Positions 53,208 to 64,000 are shown, numbered from the stretch's first letter. The stretch: DNA of 64,000 nt from Streptomyces sp. Q6 (GCF_036967205.1 NZ_CP146022.1:3472001-3536000), one strand, 5' to 3'. Numbers and translations are program-made. The notes: generated by a model not told the origin, from the sequence alone.

Positions 53208-53534
53208 ATGTCTGAGCACGGGGGTGCGGCGGACCAGCCGCCTCGAATCCCGAGATCACGCCTCTTGGACTACCCGGAGACGGCCGACGCCCCGGCCCCG
53301 CCTCCCGGGGAACCCGAGCCCATGACCGGGGAACCCGAGCCGGCGGCGGCCGCGGATCCCGGGCGGCCGGCGACCGCAGGCCCGGCACCATCGGTGGCCG
53401 AGCATCCCGAACTGACCGCGCGTAAAAGGGAGTTCGCCGCACGGCTGGGCCCTGGCCGGCGCGCTGGGACCAAGGCGGCGCCCCGGGCAAACGGGCTCGC
53501 TCCCGGCACCCCCGGCCTGATCCGTTACCGCTGA
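53208..53534 (+). CDS. possible Pro/Ala-rich hypothetical protein
   Basis: 108 residues from ATG 53208, largely Pro/Ala/Glu-rich, with a repeated GEPEPMTGEPEP block and a basic C-terminus (KREFAARLGPGRRAGTKAAP). No ribosome-binding site, no promoter, no recognisable domain, but third positions are G/C-rich over most of its length and the ORF ends naturally with TGA. It may be real but poorly conserved, or spurious. Confidence 0.35.
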   Translation: MSEHGGAADQPPRIPRSRLLDYPETADAPAPPPGEPEPMTGEPEPAAAADPGRPATAGPAPSVAEHPELTARKREFAARLGPGRRAGTKAAPRANGLAPGTPGLIRYR

Positions 53535-53687
53535 CCCGGTTCCGCCGCGGCCGCCCCGTCCGGGTGAACGGAACATGTACGCGCATGGAACCCGGCCCCC
53601 CGGGCGACCCTCTAGCCAGGTGAACCACCTGAACCGAGGCGCGTGCCCGATCGACCGCTGCCTCCACAGCGGACGGAGAGCACCACC

Positions 53688-55703
53688 ATGCGGAAGAGAC
53701 CTGCGATACCGCAGCCCGATTCGCGAGGTAAGAGCGGTATCTCCCGGCGCAGTCTCGTCGTCGGCACCGCCGTCGCCGGCGCTCTCACCGCCTGTTCCCG
53801 CGTCACCCCCGCTCCCCCGCCGCACACCACCGCCCCGTCCCCCGCGTCGGGCCGCCCCGCCGCCCAGGCCGAGCGTGCCCTGCTGCTCCAGGTCCTCGCC
53901 CACCCCGACGACGACCTGTACTTCATGAACCCGGACACCCGGCAGGCACTGTCCGCCGGGACTCCGCTCGTCTGCGTCTACGTCACCGCCGGCGAGGCCG
54001 ACGGCGTGAACCGGACGCCGACGGACCGCGCCCCCGCCCCGAACAAGGCCGCCTACTCCGCCGCCCGCCACCAGGGCCTGCGCCAGTCGTACGCGACCCA
54101 GCTCGGCCTGCCCGTCTTCACCCCCTGGCAGACGGGCGTGCTGCGCCTGCCGGGCGGCTTCCGCGCCGAGGTCGACACCCTCGAACACCAGGGCCGCCGC
54201 GTCGAGTTGGTGTACCTGAACCTCGCGATGCACACCCCGGCGGGCCACATGGGCGTCCCCGCGCTCTGGCGCGACCGCGGCCTCCTCCTGCGCACACTCG
54301 TCCCGGACGGCGCACCGCTGCGCGCCGTCCAGACGTACGACTACGACTCCCTGGTCGATGTCCTCGTCGGGCTCTTCGAGCGCTACCGGCCGACCCTCGT
54401 GCAGACCCTCGACCCCGACCCGGACATCCAGCTCAGTGACCGGATCACACAGATCCGCGACAGCGAGCAGCCCGGCTACTCGGACCACGCCGACCACACC
54501 GCCGTCGCCTGTTTCAGCTGGGCCGCGCTGATCCGCTGGGCACAGGAGGCCAAGGGCGGGCCGCCCGCGTTCGTGGCCACCGCCTTCCGCGGCTACTACA
54601 ACCACCACTGGCCCAAGAACCTCCCGCCCCAGATCCTGGACCAGAAGGCCGCCCAGCTCGTCCCGTACGGCGCGGCCCCCGACTGGAGCTGCGGCAACCC
54701 GTCCGGCTGCGGCGACTACAACGTCGGCGGCGACCGCCCCCTCACCAACCGCAAGGGCTGGGTCCGCGCCACCCACCACCGCTATCCGGGCCCCCGGCTC
54801 GCGCTCGCCGAGAACGCCGACGGCCGCGTCACGGCGTACGGCGTCCTCGGCCTGCGCGCGGTGCGGTACGAGGAGCGGGCCGACGGGAGCGGCGCGTTCG
54901 GCGCCCCCGTCGACCTCGGCGGCGGCCCGCTCGCTCCGGTGCTCGGCAGCGCCGTACTGCCCGGCGGCCGCCACCTGGTGTTCGGCCTGCGGCTCGCGGC
55001 GATCGAGGGCAGGGGCGGCCCCGACGTGCGGGAGATCGTGGTCCTGGAGCGGCGCGGCCCGCGCGCGTACGGCTCCTGGACGGGTCTCGGCAACCCCGAG
55101 AGCGACGCCGACCGCGGTCGCCGGATCGGGGTCCCGGTCGCCGTCACCGCCCCCGACGGCCGCGTCCACCTCTTCGTACGCACCGCGGACCAGGGCATCA
55201 GCACCCGCGTGCGCGCCACGGCCGGGACCTGGTCGCCGTGGCGCGACCTCGGCGGCGGTCCCGTGCAGGACGGGCTCACCGCGGTCGTCGGGGACGACCG
55301 GCAGGTGCACGTGTACGCGCCCGGCCACTCCACCGTGCACCACTGGACCCCGGCGGGACCCGACCCGCTCACCGGTCTGCCCACCCCCGCCGACGCGATA
55401 GCCGCGGCGGGCAGCCGCCTCTACTACCGGCCCCCGGCCGCCGACCGGCTGCTCTCCCCCGGCGGCCCGGACGTGGAGTTCCCCGGGTACGGACCGGTGA
55501 CGGCCGCGGGGCCCTACCTCCTGGGCCGCGATGTCACCGGCCGCGTCCAGCTCCTGCACGACGGCCGGATCACCCGCCCGGTCACGGCCCCGGTCACGCT
55601 CGACGGCCCGGCGCTGCTCGCGGGCCGGCTCGGGCCGACGGCGGCGGGCCTGTCCCCCGATGCCCGGCCCTGGCTGTGGCGGCCCTCCCAGGCGAAGGCC
55701 TGA
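53688..55703 (+). CDS. secreted PIG-L deacetylase with C-terminal beta-propeller-like domain
   Basis: 671 residues, ATG 53688 with GGAGAG eight nt upstream. A Tat-type lipoprotein signal: SRRSLVVG at about 19-26 and a lipobox ending at Cys36. The PIG-L domain runs from about 66 to 330 with LAHPDDDLYF (72-76 HPDDD), and DHADHTAVA, the zinc ligands of N-acetylglucosaminylphosphatidylinositol deacetylase-like enzymes. From about 390 to the end repeated blades of about 45 residues (such as LAPVLGSAVLPGGRHLVFGL and VAVTAPDGRVHLFVRT) resemble a lectin-type propeller. Likely deacetylates a cell-surface or external glycan; substrate unknown. Confidence 0.87.
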   Translation: MRKRPAIPQPDSRGKSGISRRSLVVGTAVAGALTACSRVTPAPPPHTTAPSPASGRPAAQAERALLLQVLAHPDDDLYFMNPDTRQALSAGTPLVCVYVTAGEADGVNRTPTDRAPAPNKAAYSAARHQGLRQSYATQLGLPVFTPWQTGVLRLPGGFRAEVDTLEHQGRRVELVYLNLAMHTPAGHMGVPALWRDRGLLLRTLVPDGAPLRAVQTYDYDSLVDVLVGLFERYRPTLVQTLDPDPDIQLSDRITQIRDSEQPGYSDHADHTAVACFSWAALIRWAQEAKGGPPAFVATAFRGYYNHHWPKNLPPQILDQKAAQLVPYGAAPDWSCGNPSGCGDYNVGGDRPLTNRKGWVRATHHRYPGPRLALAENADGRVTAYGVLGLRAVRYEERADGSGAFGAPVDLGGGPLAPVLGSAVLPGGRHLVFGLRLAAIEGRGGPDVREIVVLERRGPRAYGSWTGLGNPESDADRGRRIGVPVAVTAPDGRVHLFVRTADQGISTRVRATAGTWSPWRDLGGGPVQDGLTAVVGDDRQVHVYAPGHSTVHHWTPAGPDPLTGLPTPADAIAAAGSRLYYRPPAADRLLSPGGPDVEFPGYGPVTAAGPYLLGRDVTGRVQLLHDGRITRPVTAPVTLDGPALLAGRLGPTAAGLSPDARPWLWRPSQAKA

Positions 55704-55840
55704 GACCCGCCCCGAGCTCGGCCTGACAGGTACACGATTTGCAGCGGAACGGTGACGCCGCGGGGCTCCCCCGGCCGCCCGCCCCGATGCCATGATCGAT
55801 TGGTGGTCCGTCACGGGGGCGGACCGGCAAGGGGGACGAC

Positions 55841-56296
55841 ATGTCATTCGACGAGGAGTGGGCCCGGTTAAAGGCCGACGCCCTGGAACGCCGCTCGACG
55901 GGGATGCGGCTCAACCAGCTCCCGGCGGACGCCGGTGGCGGAGGCGGGAACACGGGCGCGCCCGCGGCCGGCACCCTCATCGCCAAGGCCGAGTCCATCA
56001 ACGGCAACGCGAACCTGCTGATCGAGATAGCCGGTCTGCTCCAGGAGGGCAGACCCGACGCCGAACTCACCACCCTGGCCCGCGATCCGCGCGCCCACGA
56101 GGACGTCGCGGCGGCGGTCACCCGGTTCGCCACGTTCGCCGGTGACCAGTACCTGGACGCGGTCGCCCTGTTCGCCGCGCTCTCCACCAAGCTCCGTACC
56201 GCGGGCGGCGACTTCGTGAAGATCGAGGACGACACCGCGCAGCGCTTCCTGGACAAGGTCCTCGACGGCAGTTACCTCTCACCGGAGGCGCGATGA
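55841..56296 (+). CDS. small alpha-helical partner protein, WXG100/LXG-like context
   Basis: 151 residues beginning MSFDEEWARLKADALERR. N-terminal helix, a Gly/Ala-rich linker (about 30-45) and two further helical stretches. No signal peptide and no membrane segment. AAGGGGGACGAC precedes the ATG. It overlaps the next gene by ATGA. Size, helical content and position next to a WXG-like effector suggest a type VII-secretion chaperone or co-substrate, but no WXG motif is present, so this is inference. Confidence 0.7.
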   Translation: MSFDEEWARLKADALERRSTGMRLNQLPADAGGGGGNTGAPAAGTLIAKAESINGNANLLIEIAGLLQEGRPDAELTTLARDPRAHEDVAAAVTRFATFAGDQYLDAVALFAALSTKLRTAGGDFVKIEDDTAQRFLDKVLDGSYLSPEAR

Positions 56297-57681
56297 GCAC
56301 CGGCATCAGCCACCGCAAGGACGTCGAGTTCCTGGAGAGTTGCAGCCCGCCGCTCGTCCAGCGCAACGCCGACGAGTTCAAGCGCGTACACGACCTGCTG
56401 ACGTCGGCCGATCCGTCCGCCGAGCGGGCCGAGAAGCACACGCAGTGGAAGAGCGAGGGCAGCACCCACTACGAGGGCCGCCTCAGCGAGGGCCGCAAGC
56501 TGGTCACCCTGCTCGCCGACGGCTACGCGCAGGCCGCGACGGCCCTGAGCGACTACGCGGCCGCCCTGACCACCGCCAAGTCGTACTACTCCAGCGGCAA
56601 GCGGACCGAGCAGTCCCTCGCCGACCTGATCCACACCAAGGGCACGGCCATCACCCGCGAGGCCCAGGAGGCCGAGCCCATGCGGCAGTGGGAGGACATG
56701 CGGGCCACCACCGGCGTCATGGACTTCTTCGCCGAGCTGACCATGGACGTCGACGACATCAAGGACGAGGCGAACCGGCTGCACGACGCGGCGGGCTCCG
56801 ACTTCCACCTGGCCAAGACCACGGAGAAGGAGGCCCGCGACCTCTGCACGCACCGGCTGAAGCAGGCGTACGACATGGTGCCGGAGTTCCGTACGTACGC
56901 GGGCCGCACCGATCTCGTGTCGGCCATCCCGGAGCTGCGCCGCGAGGCCGCCGAGGCGAGCTCCAACCCGCTCACCCACCTGCCCGGCAGCGGTCCGAAG
57001 CAGGACTACTACCCCACGGCCGGCGACCAGATCGTCTCGCCGACGCTGCGCGACATCCGGCTCCAGGTCGCGGGGCTGCCCGGCGCCCGCGACAACTACT
57101 GGAACCCGCCGGGGAACGACCAGGAACGCGCCGAGTGGATCACGGCGAACAAGGACATCATCAACGCCGCGGCCCGCAACTCCGGGCTCCCGCCGGACAT
57201 GGTCGCCGGTATCGCCTGGCAGGAGATCGGCGGACAGCCCGGCATCCTCGACGACATGACCGACACCATCCGTGAGCAGGCCGACTCCCCGCTGAGTCCG
57301 ATCATCCCGGAGAACCTGCCCTGGCGGCTCGGCGGCGACCCCGACAACACGTCGATGGGCCCCATCGCGATCCAGGTGCGGCGCGGCGCCGAGGTCCTCG
57401 GCTACGACCCGGACCACCTCACGGACCAGCAGCGCGGCATGGTGGAGGAGGCCCTCCAGGATCCGGCGCAGAACATGTTCATCGCCTCCGAGTACCTGGC
57501 CCAGCTCAAGGCGGAGAGCGAGTTCGCGAACGTACCGCCCGAGGAGATGACCCCGGCCCAGTACCAGGAGCTCGCCGCGCGCTACAACGGCGGCCCGTAC
57601 TGGCAGTCCGAGGACGCCCAGGGCTACGGGCGCGGCTTCAGCAACAACCTGGACGACGCGAGGAAAGCGCTGCGCTCATGA
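56293..57681 (+). CDS. putative type VII-secreted lytic transglycosylase-like protein
   Basis: 462 residues. The N-terminal half (1 to about 220) is long and helical with a WxxxG-like QWKSEGSTHYEG at 51-62, resembling WXG100/LXG delivery domains. A linker of about 40 residues leads to a lysozyme-fold C-terminus: IAWQEIGGQPG with Glu311 as the expected acid, SMGPIAIQ at 354-361, and ARYNGGPYW at 429-437, the YNGG motif of SLT/lytic transglycosylases. No signal peptide, so Sec export is unlikely; export by a type VII (ESX) route would fit. Coupled by ATGA junctions at both ends to 55841-56296 and 57678-58001. Confidence 0.8.
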   Translation: MSTGISHRKDVEFLESCSPPLVQRNADEFKRVHDLLTSADPSAERAEKHTQWKSEGSTHYEGRLSEGRKLVTLLADGYAQAATALSDYAAALTTAKSYYSSGKRTEQSLADLIHTKGTAITREAQEAEPMRQWEDMRATTGVMDFFAELTMDVDDIKDEANRLHDAAGSDFHLAKTTEKEARDLCTHRLKQAYDMVPEFRTYAGRTDLVSAIPELRREAAEASSNPLTHLPGSGPKQDYYPTAGDQIVSPTLRDIRLQVAGLPGARDNYWNPPGNDQERAEWITANKDIINAAARNSGLPPDMVAGIAWQEIGGQPGILDDMTDTIREQADSPLSPIIPENLPWRLGGDPDNTSMGPIAIQVRRGAEVLGYDPDHLTDQQRGMVEEALQDPAQNMFIASEYLAQLKAESEFANVPPEEMTPAQYQELAARYNGGPYWQSEDAQGYGRGFSNNLDDARKALRS

Positions 57682-58001
57682 GCCACCCCACCCTCCCGGA
57701 CCCGGAGATCGCCGACCGCGGCTGTGTGCGCCTCGTGCTCGCCGTCCCGTTCATCCTGCTCACGCTGGTCGCGGCCTTCTTCTGCTGGACGGCCGTGACG
57801 ATCGTGCCGTCGGGCCGCTGGGACGACGACGCGTACCGCGGCATCGAGGTGTCCTGCTTCTTCACCGTGTTCCTGGCGGGCGCGGTCGTGATCCTGTGGC
57901 TGCTGCCCTCGGTGCGTCGCCTCATGAGCTGGCCGTGGGTGGTCCCGGCCGCGGCCCTGCTGGCGGTCGGCGCGGTGCGCTGGGCGACCTTCTCCCCGTA
58001 G
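57678..58001 (+). CDS. small membrane protein, possible immunity or anchor partner
   Basis: 107 residues with three hydrophobic segments (about 20-43, 59-79, 86-104). It starts inside the stop of the transglycosylase-like gene (ATGA) and ends the operon, 37 nt before the bidirectional terminator. Immunity proteins against peptidoglycan hydrolases are often membrane proteins encoded directly downstream, but no family is recognised. Could also be a membrane anchor. Confidence 0.75.
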   Translation: MSHPTLPDPEIADRGCVRLVLAVPFILLTLVAAFFCWTAVTIVPSGRWDDDAYRGIEVSCFFTVFLAGAVVILWLLPSVRRLMSWPWVVPAAALLAVGAVRWATFSP

Positions 58002-58037
58002 CTCCCCGCTCCCCGGAGCCGCGCACGAGGACACGCA

Positions 58038-58075
58038 GAGAGGGCCCGTACGACCGAAGTCGTACGGGCCCTCTC
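58038..58075. terminator. bidirectional terminator between the 55841-58001 module and tuf
   Basis: Perfect 17-bp arms around a cgaa tetraloop. It ends the rightward three-gene operon and the leftward tuf transcript (tuf stop at 58122). Very stable; T tracts are absent on both sides. Confidence 0.9.
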
Positions 58076-58121
58076 ACAGCTCGCAGGAGCTACCAGGCAT
58101 CAGCCCAGCAAGTAAGCGGAC

Positions 58122-59315
<1,194 letters not shown>

Positions 59316-59389
59316 TGGGTCCTCCTGTGGAGTGGTTCTGTACGCCTTGCTTCATCGGCGCCAGGTGATCTTTGCTGGACTGCTTCCTC

Positions 59390-59407
59390 CCGGGGGACGA
59401 CCCCCGG
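59390..59407 (-). terminator. hairpin in the fusA-tuf gap
   Basis: 7-bp arms ccggggg and cccccgg around acga, about 130 nt after the fusA stop and 75 nt before the tuf start. Confidence 0.4.
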
Positions 59408-59471
59408 ACCCCCGGCCGAACCCGTAGGCCGGCCGGAGCATCTCCGTGAAGGAGACGGGAAAGCGGATGAG

Positions 59472-59507
59472 TCCACCGCCGGGAACCCGGGGATTCCCGG
59501 TGGTGGA
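59472..59507 (-). terminator. hairpin directly after fusA
   Basis: 13-nt arms tccaccgccggga and tcccggtggtgga (one G-T pair, otherwise complementary) around 10 nt, 30 nt past the fusA stop. Could terminate or attenuate between fusA and tuf so tuf is expressed at a different level. Confidence 0.55.
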
Positions 59508-59536
59508 GTCAAGCCTAAAGCGTCAACTCGAGTGAG

Positions 59537-61663
59537 TTACTCGCCCTTGGCCTTCGCGATGATCTCCTCGGCGACGTTCCGCGGAACCTCGGCGTAGGAG
59601 TCGAACTGCATTGAGTAGCTTGCGCGACCCGACGTCTTGCTGCGGAGGTCTCCGACGTAGCCGAACATCTCCGAGAGGGGCACGAGGCCCTTCACGACGC
59701 GAGCGCCGCTGCGCTCCTCCATGGCCTGGATCTGGCCACGGCGGGAGTTGATGTCGCCGATGACGTCACCCATGTAGTCCTCGGGCGTGGTGACCTCGAC
59801 GGCCATCATCGGCTCGAGCAGCACGGGCTTCGCCTGCCGCGCGGCCTCCTTGAAGGCCTGCGAACCGGCGATCTTGAAGGCCAGCTCGGAGGAGTCGACC
59901 TCGTGGTACGCACCGTCGAGAAGCGTGACGCGAACGCCCGTCATCTCGTAGCCGGCCAGGATGCCGAACTGCATGGCTTCCTGCGCGCCCGCGTCCACCG
60001 ACGGGATGTACTCCCGGGGGATGCGGCCACCCGTGACCTTGTTGACGAACTCGTACGAGGCCTCGCCGCCCTCGATGGGCTCGATCGCGATCTGCACCTT
60101 GGCGAACTGACCGGTACCACCGGTCTGCTTCTTGTGGGTGTAGTCCACGCGCTCGACGGCCCGACGGATCGTCTCGCGGTACGCGACCTGGGGCTTGCCG
60201 ACATTCGCCTCGACGCGGAATTCGCGCTTCATGCGGTCGACGAGCACCTCGAGGTGAAGCTCGCCCATACCACCGATGATGGTCTGGCCGGTCTCCTCGT
60301 CCGAGTGCACCTGGAAGGAGGGGTCCTCCTCCGAGAGGCGCTGGATGGCGACACCCAGCTTCTCCTGGTCGCCCTTGGACTTCGGCTCGATGGCGACCTG
60401 GATGACCGGCGCCGGGAAGTCCATGGACTCCAGGATCACCTGGTGCTTGTCGTCACAGAGCGTCTCGCCCGTGGTGGTCTGCTTCAGACCCATGACGGCG
60501 ACGATGTCACCGGCACCCACCGACTCGATCTCCTCACGCTTGTTCGCGTGCATACGGTAGATCTTGCCGATGCGCTCCTTCTTGCCCTTGACGGGGTTCA
60601 GCACCGCGGTGCCGGACTCCAGGCGGCCCGAGTAAACCCGGACGAAGGTGAGCTTGCCGAGGTGCGGGTCGCTCATGATCTTGAAGGCAAGAGCGGCCAG
60701 CGGCTCGTCGTCCGACGGCTTGCGCTTGACGACGACCTCGGGGTCCTTGACGTCGTGGCCCTCGATGGCCTCGACGTCGAGCGGGGTCGGCAGGTAGCGC
60801 ACGACGGCGTCGAGCAGGGGCTGAACACCCTTGTTCTTGAACGCGGTGCCACAGAACACGGGGGTGACGGTGGTGTCGCCGCCCTTGCCCGAAGCGATGG
60901 TGATGCGGCGCACGGCCGCGTAGATCTGCTCCACCGTGGGCTCGGTGCCCTCGAGGTACAGCTCCATCATCTCTTCGTCGTTCTCGGCGATCGCCTCGAG
61001 CAGCTTGCCGCGGTACTCATCGGCGGCCTCGGTGTGCGTGGCCGGGATGTCGACGATGTCGTACGCCTCGCCCTTGGCGGCCTCGGCCGACCAGACGAAC
61101 GCCTTCATCGTGACGAGGTCGACGACACCCTGGAAGTCGGCCTCTGCACCGATGGGCAGCTGCATGACCAGCGGGGTCGCACCGAGGCGGTCGACGATCA
61201 TGTCGACGCAGCGGTGGAACTCGGCACCGGTACGGTCCAGCTTGTTCACGAAGCAGATGCGCGGCACGCCGTAACGGTCGGCCTGACGCCACACCGTCTC
61301 GGACTGCGGCTCAACGCCGGCGACGCCGTCGAACACCGTCACAGCACCATCGAGCACACGCAGGGAGCGCTCCACCTCAACGGTGAAGTCGACGTGCCCG
61401 GGGGTGTCGATGATGTTGATCGTGTAGTCGTCGTTCTCGAGCGGCCAGTGACAGGTGGTGGCAGCAGAGGTGATCGTGATGCCACGCTCCTGCTCCTGCT
61501 CCATCCAGTCCATCGTGGCGGCGCCGTCGTGGACCTCACCGATCTTGTACGAGACGCCGGTGTAGAAGAGGATCCGCTCAGTCGTGGTCGTCTTGCCCGC
61601 GTCGATGTGAGCCATGATGCCGATGTTGCGCACCTTGGCCAGGTCAAGTGAAGTGGTAGCCAT
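59537..61663 (-). CDS. fusA: translation elongation factor EF-G
   Basis: 708 residues. G domain with AHIDAGKT at 18-25, DTPGHVDF and NKLDRTGA, then domains II-V including [16 protein letters not shown] and [17 protein letters not shown]. Catalyses translocation. Third gene of the str operon. Confidence 0.98.
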   Translation of the reverse strand: MATTSLDLAKVRNIGIMAHIDAGKTTTTERILFYTGVSYKIGEVHDGAATMDWMEQEQERGITITSAATTCHWPLENDDYTINIIDTPGHVDFTVEVERSLRVLDGAVTVFDGVAGVEPQSETVWRQADRYGVPRICFVNKLDRTGAEFHRCVDMIVDRLGATPLVMQLPIGAEADFQGVVDLVTMKAFVWSAEAAKGEAYDIVDIPATHTEAADEYRGKLLEAIAENDEEMMELYLEGTEPTVEQIYAAVRRITIASGKGGDTTVTPVFCGTAFKNKGVQPLLDAVVRYLPTPLDVEAIEGHDVKDPEVVVKRKPSDDEPLAALAFKIMSDPHLGKLTFVRVYSGRLESGTAVLNPVKGKKERIGKIYRMHANKREEIESVGAGDIVAVMGLKQTTTGETLCDDKHQVILESMDFPAPVIQVAIEPKSKGDQEKLGVAIQRLSEEDPSFQVHSDEETGQTIIGGMGELHLEVLVDRMKREFRVEANVGKPQVAYRETIRRAVERVDYTHKKQTGGTGQFAKVQIAIEPIEGGEASYEFVNKVTGGRIPREYIPSVDAGAQEAMQFGILAGYEMTGVRVTLLDGAYHEVDSSELAFKIAGSQAFKEAARQAKPVLLEPMMAVEVTTPEDYMGDVIGDINSRRGQIQAMEERSGARVVKGLVPLSEMFGYVGDLRSKTSGRASYSMQFDSYAEVPRNVAEEIIAKAKGE

Positions 61664-61702
61664 AAGGCTTCAGTCTTCTCTCGGTCTCGATGTGGGTAGC
61701 GA

Positions 61703-62173
61703 CTACCAGCGGTAGTGCGCGAAGGCCTTGTTGGACTCGGCCATCTTGTGCGTGTCCTCGCGCTTCTTGACGGCCGCACCGAGGCCGTTCGAGGCGTCGA
61801 GCAGCTCGTTCGTCAGACGCTCGGTCATCGTCTTCTCGCGACGGGCGCGCGAGTAGCCGACGAGCCAGCGGAGCGCGAGCGTGTTGGCGCGACCGGGCTT
61901 GACCTCGATCGGCACCTGGTAGGTGGCGCCACCGACACGGCGGGACTTGACCTCGAGGGTCGGCTTGATGTTCTCCAGCGCGCGCTTCAGCGTGATGACC
62001 GGGTCGTTGCCCGACTTCTCACGCAGACCCTCCATGGCGCCGTACACGATGCGCTCGGCGGTGGAGCGCTTGCCGTTCAGCAGCACCTTGTTGATGAGGG
62101 AGGTCACCAGAGGAGAACCGTAGACCGGGTCGATGATGACCGGGCGCTTCGGGGCGGGGCCCTTACGAGGCAT
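61703..62173 (-). CDS. rpsG: 30S ribosomal protein S7
   Basis: 156 residues, [60 protein letters not shown]. Nucleates the 30S head; in E. coli it also regulates the str operon by binding the rpsL-rpsG gap, which is only 2 nt here. Confidence 0.98.
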   Translation of the reverse strand: MPRKGPAPKRPVIIDPVYGSPLVTSLINKVLLNGKRSTAERIVYGAMEGLREKSGNDPVITLKRALENIKPTLEVKSRRVGGATYQVPIEVKPGRANTLALRWLVGYSRARREKTMTERLTNELLDASNGLGAAVKKREDTHKMAESNKAFAHYRW

Positions 62174-62175
62174 TC

Positions 62176-62547
62176 TTACTTCTCCTTCTTGGCGCCGTAG
62201 CGGCTGCGGGCCTGCTTGCGGTTCTTGACACCCTGGGTGTCGAGCGAGCCGCGGATGATCTTGTAACGAACACCAGGCAGGTCCTTCACACGGCCGCCAC
62301 GCACGAGCACGATGGAGTGCTCCTGCAGGTTGTGTCCCTCACCCGGGATGTAGGCCGTGACCTCGATGCCGGAGGTCAGACGCACACGCGCGACCTTACG
62401 GAGGGCCGAGTTCGGCTTCTTCGGGGTGGTCGTGAACACACGCGTGCAGACGCCACGGCGCTGGGGCGAACCCTCGAGCGCGGGCGTCTTGTTCTTCTCG
62501 ACCTTGTCCTGCCGGCCCTTCCGGACCAGCTGCTGGATCGTAGGCAC
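62176..62547 (-). CDS. rpsL: 30S ribosomal protein S12
   Basis: 123 residues, GTG start. [13 protein letters not shown] with Lys43 and [13 protein letters not shown] with Lys88 are both wild-type, so no streptomycin-resistance change. Decoding centre protein. First gene of rpsL-rpsG-fusA-tuf. Confidence 0.98.
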   Translation of the reverse strand: MPTIQQLVRKGRQDKVEKNKTPALEGSPQRRGVCTRVFTTTPKKPNSALRKVARVRLTSGIEVTAYIPGEGHNLQEHSIVLVRGGRVKDLPGVRYKIIRGSLDTQGVKNRKQARSRYGAKKEK

Positions 62548-62597
62548 TACTTCTCCGGTTTCTGTGTGCCGATCGTGAAACTAACCTGGAACATCGC

Positions 62598-62621
62598 CGA
62601 CCCACGCGGTCGGGTGTGTCG
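62598..62621 (-). promoter_or_regulatory. 24-nt leader element, shared with rpsJ leader
   Basis: On the minus strand it reads CGACACACC then CGACCGCGTGGGTCG, ending 50 nt before the rpsL GTG. It differs from the rpsJ copy at 52794-52817 by one base in 24. The surrounding leaders are otherwise largely unlike. Confidence 0.65.
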
Positions 62622-62839
62622 AATACTGCAGGCCCCCGCTCGAAGCGGGTGATCGGCAGATTGCGGTGGCCCTGATCGAAACCTTGACTGGCATCGATCG
62701 GGGCTCGCCGTGCGGCTGAAGACACGCACACGAGCCCAGGCACACCCCAGGCACAAGGTCTGAGCGTACCTATCTCATAGGCTGCGGTCAAAACAAATGC
62801 CCCGCAGCCAGGACACGCCGGGCGGAGCGTCACTGCCGG

Positions 62840-63373
62840 CTACGCGCCGCCACTCTGCGCCGCCGCCAGGATCATGATCAACAGGAACAGTGTCCACCCC
62901 GCCACCGAGAGCCACCCCAGTACGAGCCCGCCGACGGCCAGCCCGTCGCCCTGCTCGCCGGTGCGCCGGATCTCGGCCCGCGCCATGTGCCCCAGGATCA
63001 CGGCCGGGATGCCGGTGACACCCGCCGTGAAGAACGTGGCCACCCCGCACGACAGCGCGCCGATCGCCTTGCCGTTGGTGGGCGGCGGCAGCGGAACCGG
63101 CATAAACGTCCGCGGCACCGGCGCCTGCGGGAAGGACTGCTGCGGTACGGGCCCCTGCGGCAGGTCCGCGACGAGCACACCCAACTCCCCGACCGTGCGC
63201 GCCTGGTAGGCCCGCTCGACCCGCCTCTCGTACTCGTCCTGCGGCAGCCGCCCCTCGGCGAAGCCGGCCCGCAGGACATCGACCGCGCGCTCCCGGTCGG
63301 CGTGCGCGGCCAGCATCGAGGGCTGGTGACTCTGCGGCGGCCACGGTGCCGGCTGCCACGACGGATTCGACAC
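62840..63373 (-). CDS. DUF1707/DUF4190 membrane protein
   Basis: 177 residues, GTG start with GGGAG upstream. DUF1707 (about 20-72: HADRERAVDVLRAGFAEGRL and DEYERRVERAYQARTVGEL) followed by a Pro-rich linker and two membrane segments in a DUF4190-like C-terminus (about 100-175). Such proteins are abundant and of unknown function in actinomycetes. It lies between rpoC and rpsL and reads on the same strand. Confidence 0.9.
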   Translation of the reverse strand: MSNPSWQPAPWPPQSHQPSMLAAHADRERAVDVLRAGFAEGRLPQDEYERRVERAYQARTVGELGVLVADLPQGPVPQQSFPQAPVPRTFMPVPLPPPTNGKAIGALSCGVATFFTAGVTGIPAVILGHMARAEIRRTGEQGDGLAVGGLVLGWLSVAGWTLFLLIMILAAAQSGGA

Positions 63374-63427
63374 GAGACCACTCCCCCGGAGCCGGACATC
63401 TGCTGCCCTCCATCATGCGCCAACGCG

Positions 63428-63473
63428 CCGCAGGGCGGCCACCCCGAACTTTCTCGGGGTGACCGCCCTGCGG
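63428..63473 (-). terminator. strong terminator downstream of rpoC
   Basis: Stem of 11 bp (ccgcagggcgg/ccgccctgcgg), one mismatch, then 8 bp (caccccga/tcggggtg) around a 6-nt loop, 18 nt past the rpoC stop. Separates rpoBC from DUF1707 and rpsL. Confidence 0.88.
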
Positions 63474-63491
63474 GTCAAGCAACCTGCTCGC

Positions 63492-64000
<509 letters not shown>

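Overview
The window looks like chromosomal core DNA of a high-GC actinomycete, almost certainly a Streptomyces. GC content is very high, third codon positions are almost all G or C, GTG starts are common, and the gene order rpoC / rpsL-rpsG-fusA-tuf / S10-spc-alpha ribosomal clusters / rplM-rpsI / glmM / coaA / glmS / acpS / nnrD / alr / tsaE / tsaB-rimI-tsaD is the Streptomyces arrangement. I see no tRNA or rRNA genes, insertion sequences, prophage or CRISPR. The window cuts an ECF sigma gene at the left edge and rpoC at the right edge.

Layout, left to right. 1-7000 is accessory: an ECF42-type sigma factor with its DGPF partner, a frameshifted methyltransferase, a C45/NTN-hydrolase-like protein, a membrane-embedded NACHT-WD40 STAND protein and an LCP cell-wall ligase. 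7000-13600 holds the t6A tRNA-modification genes tsaD, tsaB and tsaE with rimI, then an alpha/beta hydrolase and alr. 13600-18300 has an L,D-transpeptidase, a TetR/hydrolase pair, nnrD (frameshifted as given) and acpS. 18300-25100 has glmS, coaA, a DUF389 protein, glmM and rplM-rpsI. 25300-35160 is a block of membrane and polysaccharide genes: a GT87-like protein, a one-TM protein and a six-gene, translationally coupled operon (GT2 synthase, GH26 lipoprotein, two GT-C transferases, polyprenol-P-mannose synthase, GtrA). 35300-52730 is truA, rplQ, rpoA, rpsK, rpsM, rpmJ, infA, map, adk, secY and then the spc and S10 operons, all on the minus strand. 53200-58000 is accessory: a Tat-lipoprotein PIG-L deacetylase fused to a probable propeller, and a three-gene module that looks like a type VII-secretion-type lytic transglycosylase with a small partner and a membrane protein. 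58100-64000 is tuf, fusA, rpsG, rpsL, a DUF1707 protein and the end of rpoC.

Functionally most of the window serves translation (21 ribosomal proteins of the S10-spc-alpha block plus rplM, rpsI, rpsG and rpsL, two elongation factors, IF-1, MetAP, RNA polymerase alpha and beta prime, t6A and pseudouridine modification) and cell-envelope precursor supply (GlmS, GlmM, Alr, AcpS, LCP, L,D-transpeptidase). The accessory pieces are mostly envelope-facing.

Two patterns cut across genes. First, many non-ribosomal transcription units have a TAnnnT hexamer exactly 6-7 nt before the start codon, the signature of leaderless mRNAs, while ribosomal genes use Shine-Dalgarno leaders. Second, the leaders of rpsJ and rpsL, about 10 kb apart, share a 24-nt hairpin element (23/24 identical). 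Strong candidates for follow-up are the 55841-58001 module, the GT2/GH26 exopolysaccharide operon, the shared rpsJ/rpsL leader element and the NACHT-WD40 protein.
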